Positions 44,930-56,866 of a stretch of DNA of 64,000 bases are shown here, in pieces. Numbering within the stretch: the first letter of the stretch is position 1; each line of letters starts with the position of its first letter. The notes beneath the pieces are model-generated. The model had not been told where the DNA came from, did not search any database, and worked only from the letters and a program-made list of their open reading frames with translations. Origin of the DNA: Hygrocybe punicea (taxonomy: Eukaryota; Basidiomycota; Agaricomycetes; Agaricales; Hygrophoraceae); contig OY744466.1 of NCBI GenBank assembly GCA_963556145.1, positions 3,100,001-3,164,000 on the forward strand, given 5' to 3'. The position numbers were made by a program, and so were the translations under genes.

Positions 44930-47795
44930 GGGTGTGTACTGGCCAGAGGGTGGTTGAAAACGGGGCGGAAGAGGTCATCCTGGTGGTCAAAAAAGTGGGG
45001 GGGGCGCTGGTGAGGCAGAAGGCAGACACGCGAGGGATTCAGACTCCCCATCCACTCATATTCTATGGAAACGAGTTGCAGGGGGCATGTACCAGCTGGG
45101 GGTGGTTGAAAACGGGGCAGGAGCTCATCCTGGTGGTCCAAAAAAGTGGGGGGGGGGCTAAAGCCGGAAACGTGGGGGATTACGAACCCCCATCCTCTCG
45201 TATTCTGCAGCAACGAGGCGAGGTGAGTACACTGGCCAGGGGTGGTCAAAAACAGCGGGGCAGACGGTGTCCTGGAGGCCGAAAAGAGGGGGGTGAGGCT
45301 TTGAGCAGATGGCGGGAATGCGAGGTCCTGAGACCCGCCGGGCACTCGTTTTCAATGGAAATGGAGTGTGGGGGGTGTAGACTGGCTGGGGATGGTCGAA
45401 AACGGGGCAGGACTGGGTGTCCTGGTGGATGAAAACGGGGGGTGGCGCTGGTTGGGCAGACCGCCGGAACGCGTGGTCTTGAGACCCCCCGGTTGCTCGT
45501 TCTCAATGGGAACGAGGTGCGGGGGGTGTAGACTGGCCGGGGGTGGTCGAAAACGGGCCAGGAGGGGGTGTCTTGGTGGTTGAAAAAAGAGGGGTGGATG
45601 GTGGGGCAGACGGCCGGAATGTGAGGGCTTGAGACCCCCCGACCCCTCGTTCTCCACTCGAACGAGGTGTGGGGGGTGTAGACCGGACGGGGGTGGTCGA
45701 AAACGGGGCGGTGGAGTAGTGGGACCTGCCAGTCACATGACCAGGCTCCCACGGTTGACCTAGTTAGTAGCCTTCCCGATGTAGTAGTCAGTCCATCCTT
45801 CCATCCAGTCGACCTTTCCCTCGAGTCCTGCGTGAGCCCCCGGAGTGGTACCTCGGTACCACTCCAACGTGGTGATGAGAGTGACCTTCGACCCACGGAT
45901 CTCTTCTTCTCTGCGTCTTCCTCTTTTTTCTCGCGAAACGACTTTTTTCGGCCTCACCACCCACCGCTGCGCAACTGCGGATTTTCCCTTCATTCACGGC
46001 CGTACAACACTCCAGTTACCCCCCGGCATTCGTGTTCAGCCCAATAGGGCCCCGCGTCGCCCCCCGTTGACCCAAAAACCCACGCGTATCCATCCAAGCC
46101 CCAGGACGCACGCTCGACGACCCAACACCCCGTTCTGCCCCAAACGAACCCGTCGCCATCCATTTTGGATGCCCAAGCGCCTGCCACGTCATCACCCTCA
46201 ACCCCCCGCTTTTCGTATGTCCCGTTCCCAACCCACGTTCGTTCAATCCCCCGCGCCCTCGTTCCATCCACCAGGGCCCCCCGTTGCCCCCCGTTGGCCC
46301 CAGACGAGCCCCCACCGTCGTTCTCGGACACCCAAGCCACGCGCCACGTCACCATCGCGCGGCCCCGTTCTACCAGCACAACTGGCCCAGACCAGCTCAC
46401 CAAACTCGCGGCCCACCCCCCAGAGCACCCTGCATCTCGCTAACGCCCTGAACGAGCCCCCACCGCCGTTTTTGGTCACACCACGGATTCGTCGCGCCCC
46501 CCCGCCGGACCCCAGTTCTTTCGTGTACCCCAGCCCCACACGGACCCATACGACCTCCCGTGCCCTCGTTCCACCGGCCAGGACCCCCGTTCCCTTTCGT
46601 CGCACCAAACGAACCCCCGCCGTCACCTCCAGACACCCCAGCCCCGCGCCACGTCACCACCGCGCGGCTCCGTTCTGCCAACGTAGCCGGCCCCGGGTCG
46701 ACTCACGACACTCGCGGCCCACCCGTTCACCATCCCGGAGCACCCCACCTCCCTCCAATACCGCGAGTGGACTGTGCCCGCCGTTCCCAGACCCCCACCG
46801 CGTTCCGCCACGTCACAACCCCCCGGCCAGTTCCTAACACCATACCTGGCCCCGCGAACCCTCGTTCAGCTCCCTGCGGCATCGTTCTCGACCTGGACGA
46901 GCCACCCCGATCTCTTCGCGTGATACGCCAACCCCCTCCGCGTCGGGATACCATGCCCTTGTTAAGTACAACCCTATGCCCCGTCAGTATTATAGCTTTT
47001 ATTATAGCCTCGTCCCCCGTTCCCCCGATACTGGATGTCAATCACAGTCTACCTACACGCCGTCACTACACTACGTTCACGCACCCGTTTACCCGATCTC
47101 CGCCAATACAGTTATATTTTGGACCACCTGAACCTTCACACTGCACTAAGTACTTGCTAGGACGATTCGAGGGATCTTTGGCCTTGCGTTGTGAGCCCGA
47201 ACCCTTGCGAGGGAGGCATTCGAAGAGTTTTGAGTTTGAGGAGAGTCTTGTATAGTCTGGTCATCTACCGCCCCCTGCGCGAGGACGACTTCCCGCTTCA
47301 CGATATAAGGCCCTGGCCTTGATTCGAGGCATTCTGAGGGACTGGGAGTTGTGGCTTGAGAGTTTTTTGGTCAGTTTTGTTTGTTTCGTGTTCTTTTCTG
47401 TAGCAGTTGGCGACGAGGGCGTCGCCATGAGGAAAAGGGGCACTTGGAGTAGTGGGACCTGCCAGTCACGTGACCAGGCTCCCACGGTTGACCTAGTTAG
47501 TAGCCTTCCCGATGTAGTAGTCAGTCCATCCTTCCTATCCAGTCGACCTTTCCCTCGAGTCCTGCGTGAGCCCCCGGAGTGGTACCTCGGTACCACTCCA
47601 GCGGGGTGGGTCTTCCTGGTGGATGAAAAAGGGGTGGTGGTGGTGGATGCGCAGACGGCCGGAATGCGAGGGCTTGAGACCCCCCGACCCCTCGTTTTCC
47701 ACTCGAACGAGGTGCGGGGGGTGTAGACTGGCCAGGGGTGGTCGAAAACGGGGCGAGACGGGCTGTATTCCGGTGGAGGTGAACAAAAAAATATC
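44930..47795. repeat. G-rich array of H4, split by an LTR element
   Basis: Array units of the H1 type at 44930-45711 (five to six copies) and 47601-47795 (one to two copies). The LTR element 45712-47600 sits between them. 47800-48180 matches the terminus-proximal part of H1 and H2. Confidence 0.75.
45712..47600. mobile_element. TRIM-like non-autonomous LTR retrotransposon
   Basis: Direct repeats 45712-45866 (155 bp) and 47445-47600 (156 bp) differ by about two changes. Each starts TGGAGTAGTGGGACC and ends GGTACCACTCCA, the last 24 bp being a perfect inverted repeat (GGAGTGGTACC / GGTACCACTCC). Flanks share GCGG (45708-45711 and 47601-47604), a 4-bp target duplication. A purine tract GAGGAAAAGGGG precedes the right LTR. 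The 1.58-kb interior is C-rich with approximately 200-bp repeats (CGCCACGTCACCA..GCGCGGC) and no gag or pol. Open frames inside (45845-46837, 46560-47255) reflect the C-rich repeats. Confidence 0.75.
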
Positions 47796-48224
47796 AAGGG
47801 GGGGCGACTTACCAATTCTGTGTGTGGCCGTTCCCCTCGCCCAGACTCGTCATTTTGGTTGGAAACGGGGCGCCGGAATCGTTGGGAGCCTGCCCCTACC
47901 TAAGTCAGTGGTATCTGACCGCAGGTGAACCAAAAAAATTCGAGGAGGGGGGGACAACTCACCTGTTACTCAGCGTGACACCTGCCCTTTTTGGTGAAAT
48001 TCCGCGTCATGCAAATTCTTTTTCTTATCCATTGGAGTGGTTTTTGAGTGCTTATGACCTCAAGATAAATCCTATATTCCTGACAATATTTGAGGACAAA
48101 ATTCGAAAAACCTAGTTTATTCATGAATTTTTTCAAAAAGAAAGGGTCAGAAATGCAGAATTTGGCTCTATGGTTGATTTCAAACATTAATTAATTAATT
48201 ACTGACGAACTGCCATATATCTTG

Positions 48225-48241
48225 GACTCATAAGAACGTAA
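48225..48241 (-). other. H4 terminus with hairpin deleted
   Basis: H1 reads AAGAACG then a palindrome then CTCGTAA; H4 reads AAGAACGTAA. The whole stem-loop is gone, leaving the outermost bases, as expected from slippage across a palindrome. Confidence 0.65.
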
Positions 48242-48844
48242 CAAGCTGTTTGCATTGTTAGATATGCTGATAAATATTTGATAAGTCCTTCACATCTCTG
48301 GCAGTGCCAGAAAGATCCACGAAGTCCACAATCAATTATAAGGGAAAGTACCACTGATACAGAAAGGTATGTCTTTGGAAGTCTGATAGACCTTGAGAAA
48401 ACCATAAACTCTACTGTCAATTACAATGAAATGCAATACTGATACAGAAAGATATGTACTTGTAAGTCTGGTAGTGCTTGAGAAAACCATAAAGTCTACT
48501 GTCCATTATAAGGGAAGGTACTACTGATATTCAATGTTATTTATTTCACAAAATGATGAACTCAAACCAGCCAGGCATTTATTGATCGTGAAATATCATA
48601 CTTATCTTCTCAGACCATTCCAAGATACTTCTATGGGTTATCACAAGCTCAACACAATATGATGAGATAAACAATTCTTGTAGTGCTGGCGACAACTATC
48701 AACCCTACTGTCCTTTATCTTCTCTTATCGGCGACCTCACAATTCTTAGGTATATTGCACAACTTATATATCTTATCAGGCTATGTAAGGCAAGCTAAGA
48801 CCCTCCTCGATTTCCTGATGCTTGCGATGGCCCACTTCCCCAAG
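48242..48844. repeat. Spacer with decayed approximately 95-110 bp tandem units (48310-48540)
   Basis: Three units share ACTGATACAGAAAG, AAGTCTG and TTGAGAAAACCATAAA. No gene is recognised in the interval. Confidence 0.45.
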
Positions 48845-49052
48845 TGAAAAAAGGTGAAGCTTGGATCAACTAGTGTTGCCGAAGTTCGGTTTGGTCCGGT
48901 TTTTCACTATTTTTGAAAAACCTGAACCGGAACCGTCGGTTCAGTTCAGATGAATGCCAAACTGGAACCAGAACCATGTCGAACGGTCTCAAGGCATTCA
49001 GTCTGCATTCGAACGTGGTTCGAACTGCAAACCAATCTCCAAATCTCCTCGT
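48845..49052 (+). mobile_element. Helitron sliver plus left end of a hAT-type element
   Basis: 48845-48870 (GGTGAAGCTTGGATCAAC, Rep residues GEAWIN) is a scrap of a Rep gene. At 48871 it is broken by TAGTGTTGCCGAAGTTCGG, the end of the 9345-10468 hAT-type family with its GGTTCGG/CCGAACC motifs. That element is itself cut at 49053 by H5. The other half is not seen in the window. Confidence 0.6.
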
Positions 49053-49929
49053 TACGAGTTCTTTTAATTTATTAAAAGACTCGTTCTTTATCAGACCTGG
49101 TTCAGTGAGTGTTCGTAATTAATTAATTGATTAATTGATTAATTAATTGATAAAGTTGATCGCCTATAGACAAAATTGTTTTGGGCAAGAGATATGATTC
49201 TACTTCTGATCCTAAAAAATAACACCACATTGGGGCCATGTTTGGAGCTTATATAAGCATCCAAATATGGGTTGTCTCACAAAAGACATATTACCTTCAA
49301 ATTATATTCAAAATATTCATACTACCTTCAATTCTTATCAGAATCGGCTGAAAATCGAACTGCTGACTAATATAACCATTTCAGGCAAGTTGTAACAGTC
49401 ACATGTGACCAATCTAACTATATAAGGTAATTTGTAATATTATATGCCAAATTTTATCCTAATTGCACAACTGACAGTCACATGTGACCAGTCTAACTAT
49501 ATAAGGTAATTTTGCATAATATATCCTAATTCTTATCCTGATCATCATAGAGTTTATTGCATATATAATATGTAACATAATAACACACAATTCATCATAT
49601 ATTTTGGTTAGTATAGTGTGATTCAAGCTACTATAAACATGTTCAAATAGATGTAAATATCAACAAATAAAGTACCTTCTTGTAAATATTATCACTGGAC
49701 ATTTGTGAGCAATGTTGCAACTTGACCATATGACAAACAAATACAAATAAACAAACCCAATATGATTAGATCACTTTGTATTTCAATTTTGGTTTTGGTC
49801 AAATTTCTTACATAATCATGATTATGTAATCCTTAGTCAGATCACCATTTGAACCCAGACTTTGAACCTTATTGCACTTTTGCTTCTTGAATCTGAACTA
49901 TCACCTTCCCTATTTGGTGCATAAAGTCC

Positions 49930-50690
49930 GAGTTTTTGGCTCGTTTAAGCTCAGTTGTCCATATTTAGACTCCGAAAAAATGTTTTCTGGATCAGGTGAT
50001 GTGCCCAGACCATTCAGGGTCCAATGCTGACATAAGCTTTCCTTTTTTAGACATAAAAGTCGAAAATTCTTTAGATTTTCATGCATTTTCTGCTATATGG
50101 CTTTATTTTCTTTCCTGGACCACTGGTAATGTCTTCAATTTGTAAATATTATTGTTTCTTAACATAATCTATTATTTTACAGCCCATCTCCCTTCCCATT
50201 TTCAAAGTCTGTATAAATTTCATGTTTTGTCACCTTTTCTGCTTGTTTAAGCTCAGTTTTCCATATTCAGACTCCGAAAAAAGCGATCTGGATCAGGTGA
50301 TGTCTCTGCACCATTCAGGGTCCAATGCTGACATAATCTGTCCTTTTGTAGATGTAAAAGTCAAATATTCTTCTAATTTTTATGTCTTTCCTTTTATTTG
50401 GCTCTGTTTTGATATTGGTAATGTCTTCTATTTGTATATATTATTGTGTGTTAACATAATTTATCATTCTATAGCATGTTTCCCCCTCAACCTTCAAGGT
50501 ATGTGTGAATCTTGCATTTTTTCACCCTATGAGATTATATGAGCTCATTTGTTGACTTGCAGGTTTACTTTGGACATTTACTAGCTCAGGTATGAATTTC
50601 TCACCATTCAGGATTGCATGCTTATATAACCTTGCCTTGTATAGTCCAAAAATGCAGAAATTCTGGTATATTTCACTTTTATGTTTGTGC
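49930..50690. repeat. Tandem repeat, about 295-bp period, in the H5 leader
   Basis: Two full copies (from about 49943 and 50240) and a partial third share AAGCTCAGTTKTCCATATT, GACTCCGAAAAAA, CTGGATCAGGTGATGT, CATTCAGGGTCCAATGCTGA and a GTAATGTCTTC..TTACAG/CTATAG intron-like stretch. 49560-49929 has no feature I can support. Confidence 0.65.
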
Positions 50691-50935
50691 AGTTAATGCT
50701 GATCCGGTTGATGACCATGCGCCCGATGGGCAAGAGGCGGAATGCCTGGGCGATGCCCATAAGAGCGATGCTCATACGGTCGATGACCATGCGCCCGATG
50801 AGCAAGAGGCAGAATGCCTGGGCGATGCCCATATGAGCAATGCTTAAACAGTCAATAACTATGCACTCAATGGCTCGAAGGCAAAATGCTTGAGCGATGC
50901 TCATATGATCAATGATCACACACTTAATGTGAAAA
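50690..50935. repeat. CpG-decaying array in the H5 leader, about 81-bp period
   Basis: Units with GATGACCATGCGCCCGATG, GCGGAATGCCTGGGCGATG and ATGAGCGATGCTCATA. The first two units are CpG rich; the third has nearly every CG changed to CA or TG (AATAACTATGCACTCAATG). Confidence 0.7.
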
Positions 50936-50979
50936 CCCCAAAATTGGCTATAACAATGTTAAAAATGTTGCAATAACTA

Positions 50980-53900
50980 GTGATTTTTATTCTTGCAATG
51001 TTTTGGGCACAATGTGCTGTTACCAGAATTGGCCTTGTGCCTCCTGCAAATGTCCTACAAAATGTCCATGTCATACCAACTGTGTCTGTCATACAAAATG
51101 TCATTATATGCCCTGTTACATTGAATTTTTATAAAGACAATCTGACAAAGTATGAAAATCCCACTTATTTACCAAGTTTAGTCTCTGTTCATCAGTCCAC
51201 CTCTTGTTTCACATCACAAATCCCTGAAAAAATCACAATTATCCACAACAGTGGTGAATTTGTTCTATCTAGTGGTCAATCAGCTCATCCCTCTTTTCTA
51301 TTTGAGCTATATGCCAGAATCGTCTTGAACATGTGTGTTTTGCTTTCTGAGTATCATTATACAACCAGCATTGCTAATAGGTGCATGTATGTTAAGTTGA
51401 AACTTCAACAGAATCTGTTTAGAAAACATGATTTCAGAGCTTACTTAAAATATATAAACAAACTACCTGTATTAGCCAGTGGAGCAATTCTGTTGCTTGT
51501 CTTAGTTCTGTATCATTTCCTTGCTTTTCAAATGTCTGCTCACTATATTTGCAATAAAACTTCAAAATTATATGACATTTTCAAGTTTGACAATATACCT
51601 TTCAGTGCTAATATTCATATTGAATGTATTGGTGGAGGCAAAGCAAATGTATTCACACTTCACAAACTACTTCCTGCTTCAACCAATGAAAATGCTAGTA
51701 AGGATGCAGTTAAATGTAAATTCCCCTCTTACATGTCAATAGATGAAGCCCTCTCACTGAAATCATCAGCTGAGAAGTCACTGGTAATTGTAAATCACCC
51801 ATTTGAACTGTTGACTCCCAAATTAACCATTGCACATTTGAAAGTTATTGCAGCTAGTCATAGCATTCATGTGCACTCAAAAATGAATCATGCAGTACTT
51901 CAAACTGCAATACAGAATCATGTGTGCTCCAGCTGCCCTACTTTGGTATCAGTATTTGAATTGATTGATGAAGAAGCAATTGCAAGTCACAAGAAAACGT
52001 CACACACAAGAGCAGTCAATAAGTTTAAAGCACAACATGATGACAAATATGCACAACAGAATCTAGCAGCAGTGCAGAAATTTCACAATGAACACCCTGA
52101 TAAGCATGCCAAACAAAATCTCACAGCTGTGCAGAAATTTCAGTTTGAAAATCCAGAGAAACATGGCAAACAAAATCTGGCAGCTGTCCAGAAATTTCAT
52201 CTGGCACATCCTGAGAAGCATACAACACAAAACCTCGCAGCTGTACAAGATTTTCACCAGAAACAGCCAGAGAAGCATGCAATACAAAACCTTGCAGCTG
52301 TACAAAATTTTCACCATAAACAGCCAGAGAAGCATGCAACACAAAACCTTGCAGCCATACAAAATTTTCACCAGACACATCCAGAGAAGAAAATCTTGCG
52401 GCTGTTACAAAGTTCACAGTTGATCATCATGACAAGCATCTGCAACACACATTAAATGCAGTTAGAAGACATACCATGAACCACCCTGAGCAGCATGTAC
52501 AAACAAATCAGATTGCTGTTCAAACACACAGAGATAATATTCAATTCCCTCCAGAACCACCTTCAGCAGAATTGCAACACACTATTATTTCAGGATTTTG
52601 TGGTGATTCCTCTCCCAACAAATTTATTGAATCTGGTTGTGCTGTCTGTGGAAGATTGACACCAATTCTGGAATTTCAAAGCTACACAGACTTGAATTTA
52701 AGTTGTTTGAAACAAGCTGGTATAACTCAAAAAGAGCGCTTCTCAATAAATGATCCAATTGAATCTTCAGAGAGCCCTATAATAATTGAAGATCTCCATG
52801 GCATTTGCAAGAAGTGTTGCAAATCTTTGGTCAGAGGAAAATGCCCAGCTATGTCTCTGGCAAATGGTTTATGGCTTGGACAAATTCCTAATGAATTAAC
52901 TAATTTGTCTTATGCAGAACAACTGTTAATTGCTAGAGTGAGACACAATAGATGCATAGTTAGGGTTTCTTCAGGAATGCACAAGATGAGAGCAAATGCC
53001 ATTACATTTGCTAATCCAACTCCAAAGATTTATGACATTTTACCCCTACCTGTTGATGAGTTGGATGAAGTGCTAGCATTCATTTATACTGGACCATGTA
53101 AGCCTACAAAATCTGATTTTGAGCGTACACCACTGCTGGTTAGGAGAAACAAAGTTGCCACTGCTTTGAACTGGTTAAAACTGAATCATTGTGACTATTT
53201 TGACTTGGAGATTTCAGAAGAAAACTTGAAGCAATATCCTGAGAATGACATACCAGTTGTGGTAGAGTACAGACAATTCTTTATCAACAAAAACCCAGAA
53301 GCTACTGCTGTTAATGACATGGAAGAGGAAGAAGGCACTGAGACAGGCATGTGTCCATTTGTAGTTCATGGTCTCACAGGTGAAGAGTACTCTACCAAAA
53401 GTATCAAAGCTATAAAAGCCATTGCCTTGAAACATTTGATGGATAATAAAAAGATCCTGGCAATTGGACATGAGAGTGATCCACAATCCATCTATAATAA
53501 TCCTCAGTTGTTCCCTCAAATGATGCCATGGTTATTTCCCTATAGACTTGGTGGAATTTGTAACTCATTGATTCAAGGCAAGATTTCTGAAATCAAACAC
53601 AAGAGACACTTGTTAATGTACTATGACAAGAGGTTTCAGAAAGATCCCTATTTCTCTTTGATTGCATTCAACCATGAGCAAATAAAAGAGTCTACAACAG
53701 TTGGCTATTTATTAGCTGAAAAAGCAAAATTTGAGCATATTTCACAAAGATTGATGGATGTGGATCTTGGAGTGTTGAATACCATTGCTAGGAAAATGGA
53801 AGATGGTGAACATGTCACTCCAGAAACAGATGAAGAGAAACTTTGTTTCCAATTAATAAAAGATATGGATCATGTAGGAAGTCATGTTAAAGGATCACTC

Positions 53901-56183
53901 ACAAGCAAGAAATACATGAGAAATGAAGTCTGGTCTCTGATGTCCTTTGTGGGTGCCCCTTCCTGGTTCATTACATTTTTACCTACAGATAACATGCACC
54001 CACTGTCTTTATATTTTGCTGATACCAAAGAAACCTTTACACCAGAGCTTAGAGGGTATGATGAGCGCTACGGACTTATTGCTGAAAATCCAGTGGCTGG
54101 TGCTAGATTCTTTCACTTTATGGTAGAACTATTTATCAAATATGTCTTGGGAGTTGGTTCAAAGCATTCTGGCTTCTATGGTAAAACCAAGGCATACTAT
54201 GGTACAGTAGAGTACAGTAGAGCAAGAAGGACATCTCACTCTTCATATGCACATGTTACAATGGCTCAAAGGATGTCTGTCACCCCAAGAAATCAGAGAC
54301 AGAATAATGGATCCCAACGCAGACTTTCAGGCTGCATTTGTTGAGTATCTTGAAAGTGTGCACATTGGTGAATTCATGACTGGAACAATGGATGAAGTCA
54401 AAGCTAAGGTAAATGAGGAGTCTAAACAAGAAGACTATAAGGATCCCATCCAGACTCTGCCAGAAGCACCCCCACCTGTGTGTACAATTATGCATGATGT
54501 GAACAGTGACATCAATTGTAATGATTGCAAACAGGTGAATTCATGGTGGAAGAGATTTGAAAACACTGTTGATCTATTACACTCCAATGTTCATAATTGT
54601 GGCAGAAATAGTTCAAACAATGAAAAAGTCCAGAGAAAAGACAGATCCAGTTGCATGAACAAACATGGTAAATGCAAAGCTAGATTTCCCAGACCTTTGT
54701 TTGAATCAGCACAAGTAGATCCAAAAACTGGTGCATTGAATATGAAAAAGGGTGAAGCTTGGATCAATACATTGACACCACTAGTGATATTTCTACTTCG
54801 CTGCAATTCAGATGTTACAAGTCTTCTTTCTGGTACTGCAATCAAAGCAATTGTAGCATATATTTCTGACTATATTACAAAGCCTGGATTGAAAACATAT
54901 AGTATATTTGATACCATCAGAAGTGTGTTTGATAGAAACTCAGAAATGTTGGGAGGATGTATGAAGAGAAAGGATAAAGCCAGAAAACTCATCACCCAGA
55001 TCATAAATGCTTTGACTGCAAAACTTGAGATTGGTGGACCAATGGCTTCAATGTATCTGCTTGGAAACCCTGACCATTATACCAGTCACAAATTCATTCC
55101 TGTTTACTGGAGAAACTATGTGAGAGAAGTCCAGAAAGCTTGGCATCCAGATGAAAATGATGACATGCAAGTTGACTCTGAAAAAGTTGTACTGCACAAT
55201 CAAAAGGGAAAATTTATAGGACCATCTGCTGTGCATGACTACACTTAAAGACCAGCTCATTATGAAGACATAAATTTATATGAATGGGTGCAGGGTGCAG
55301 AAAGAGTCAAGAGAAATCTTCAACCAGCTCATGATGAAATAAACAGTGATGATGAGTTAGATGTCTTGGAATCTGAGCCACAAACTGTAACTCACAAAAA
55401 AACTTTGAGATTTGATGTATCTACCAATAATGACCTGAGCATAGAATTTGATGACCTGAATATCAAAGATAATGACAATTTTGTGGAATGTAAGTCAGAG
55501 GACAATGAGTCTGATAGCACAGAGTCTGTCCAAGAAGATACCAAGCTTTTCCTAGAAGATCACCCATTATATGAAACACACTGCATAGAATTCAGTGAAA
55601 AGAAGCAGCATGTTGTTCCAAACTTTATTGGTGGTTCACTGCCCAGACGTGATAGAGGAGACAGAGAATACTATTGCACCACTATGCTCACTCTGTTCAA
55701 ACCATGGAGATCTGGTCATGACCTGAAAAGTGAACTGGAATCATGGGATGAAGCATTCACTAATCATGAATTCACTGACAGGCAATTAGAAATTATGGAC
55801 AACTTTAATCTGAGATATGAATGCCTTGATGCTAGAGATGACTATTCTGCTCAGCTTAGACAAGGAGCAGTGTTAGATGGTACTTGTCCTCAATTTATGA
55901 CTTCAGACATGATTTCACACTTGGATGATGACAACATTCAAAATGGTGGTGACTTTGGAGATGATAATTATGAGCAGGACACACATAATGCAGATTATGG
56001 CACTAACAAATATTCTGAACTTGGTCAACATGGTAGACTGATTAAAGCTCAAATGGATGCCACTGAAAACATTGTCAGAAACATTGGTTGGCTTGATCCA
56101 TGTCCAGATGGTTCAATTACAGTAAATTCTGCTCCCCTTGAAGTTGAAATGAATCAACCTGGTAGTCAATGGAAACAACTTGT
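50980..56183 (+). pseudogene. Helitron Rep gene of H5 with several frame breaks
   Basis: Homology to H2 starts near 51630 (GGGKANVFTLHKLL). The SAP-like segment (KLTIAHLKVIAASHSIHV) and Cys pair (HVCSSCPT) precede at least eight 19-residue repeats (52010-52480; NLAAVQKFHNEHPDKHAKQ type), then the DUF6570-like region, Helitron N domain, HUH motif LTLHMHMLQWL (about 54229-54261), two-tyrosine motif AYISDYITKPGLKTY (about 54856-54900) and GGSLPRRDRGDREYYC. Breaks: deletion inside a repeat (about 52388), a 10-bp duplication TACAGTAGAG just before HUH (about 54212), and TAA at 55246-55248. The frame upstream of 51600 contains a hydrophobic run but is not shared with H2 and may not be coding. It ends at 56183 where a terminus is inserted between codons for LV and QD. 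Confidence 0.75.
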
Positions 56184-56866
56184 TACGAGTTCTTCCATTT
56201 ATGGAAAACTCGTTCTTATAAACCTGGTTTTGAGACATTGAGGTGATTCATTCATCTCAGGGACTGAGGGAAAAATGTGTCCAAATATAGTAACTGAGTT
56301 CAAAATCCCTTTTGACTGGTTTCATTTCGGAATTCAGAGCCTTTATTAACTTTCACACATTATGGAACCTCATGAAAATAGACAAGGAGTATGTGATGGA
56401 CACTCTCCTGCTGGAAAAAAATTATGGAGTGGATATGGCATAATTTGGACTACCTGTGAGCTATTTTGTGTAAGGAAAATGAGTATAGATTCAATAACTA
56501 GTGTAATACTGCAATGTAAAATGTGGTAATTTCTAGCCATATTCTATGGCGTGTATGTTATACTTTTGTCCACATAATGCACCTGGGGAACATAATATCT
56601 GAGTCTCTAGAATGCAAACAAGTGAGGGTGGTCCGGAGTTGTGGCTGAAATTTAAGCAGAGTTCAGAATCCAAAGTGAGAGCATTCGAGCTCAGGTGAAT
56701 CCAAAACCTTCTGTGGCTCAACGGCCTCATCTCCCTCAACTTCGGACAGCACTGCCAGCTCCCTGCTGTCCCTACTGCCCTACAACTTTCCCATCCTCCT
56801 CTACTGTCCCCTAACTCTCTCCAGGAAACTTTTTGGCCTCCAAAAGGTCACCAATGTCTAGCAATA
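56184..56866 (+). mobile_element. Terminus fragment of another Helitron copy
   Basis: It starts TACGAGTTCTTCCATTTATGG with a near-perfect hairpin (one A for G), then CTCGTTCTTATAAACC. The following 650 bp do not match the H1, H2 or H4 subterminal region that I can see, and no partner end precedes the H6 coding sequence. Probably a recombination junction. Confidence 0.45.

Larger units (their letters stand above)
41669..48240 (-). mobile_element. Truncated Helitron2-like element H4
   Basis: A minus-oriented copy whose gene-upstream end lies at 48240. The order from there: AT-rich tract (48190-48200), conserved terminus-proximal unit, G-rich array interrupted by a TRIM-like LTR element, dyad minisatellite, leader, Rep N-terminus. 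It is cut at 41669 by G2. The remaining Rep-helicase-peptidase part is not on the other side of G2, so a deletion or rearrangement accompanied or followed the insertion. The terminal hairpin itself is deleted (see 48225-48241). Confidence 0.75.
49053..56183 (+). mobile_element. Helitron2-like element H5, decayed, interrupted at its 3' side
   Basis: The left end TACGAGTTCTTTTAATTTA with a TTAAAAGACTCGT stem is of the G1/G2 type, with T at 49052. The leader has the AT-rich tract, GTCACATGTGAC repeats (49395-49500), approximately 300-bp tandem repeats and a CpG-rich array. The Rep gene follows and stops at 56183, where another family terminus (TACGAGTTCTTCC) begins. The helicase and peptidase are missing from this window. 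It is the likely autonomous relative of G1 and G2. Confidence 0.7.

Noticed and set aside
45845..47255. Pro/Arg-rich frames as a possible gag
   Set aside because: C-rich approximately 200-bp repeats; no zinc knuckle, protease, reverse transcriptase or integrase motif.
50980..51600. Membrane protein from a hydrophobic run (LPVLASGAILLLVLVLYHFL)
   Set aside because: This upstream stretch is not shared with H2 or H4, whose homology starts about 51630; likely a chance frame in an AT-rich leader.
52010..52480. CRISPR-like or satellite array from regular 57-bp repeats
   Set aside because: The period is 19 codons, the frame is open and the units encode a conserved amino-acid pattern also seen in H2 and H4. 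It is coding repeat.
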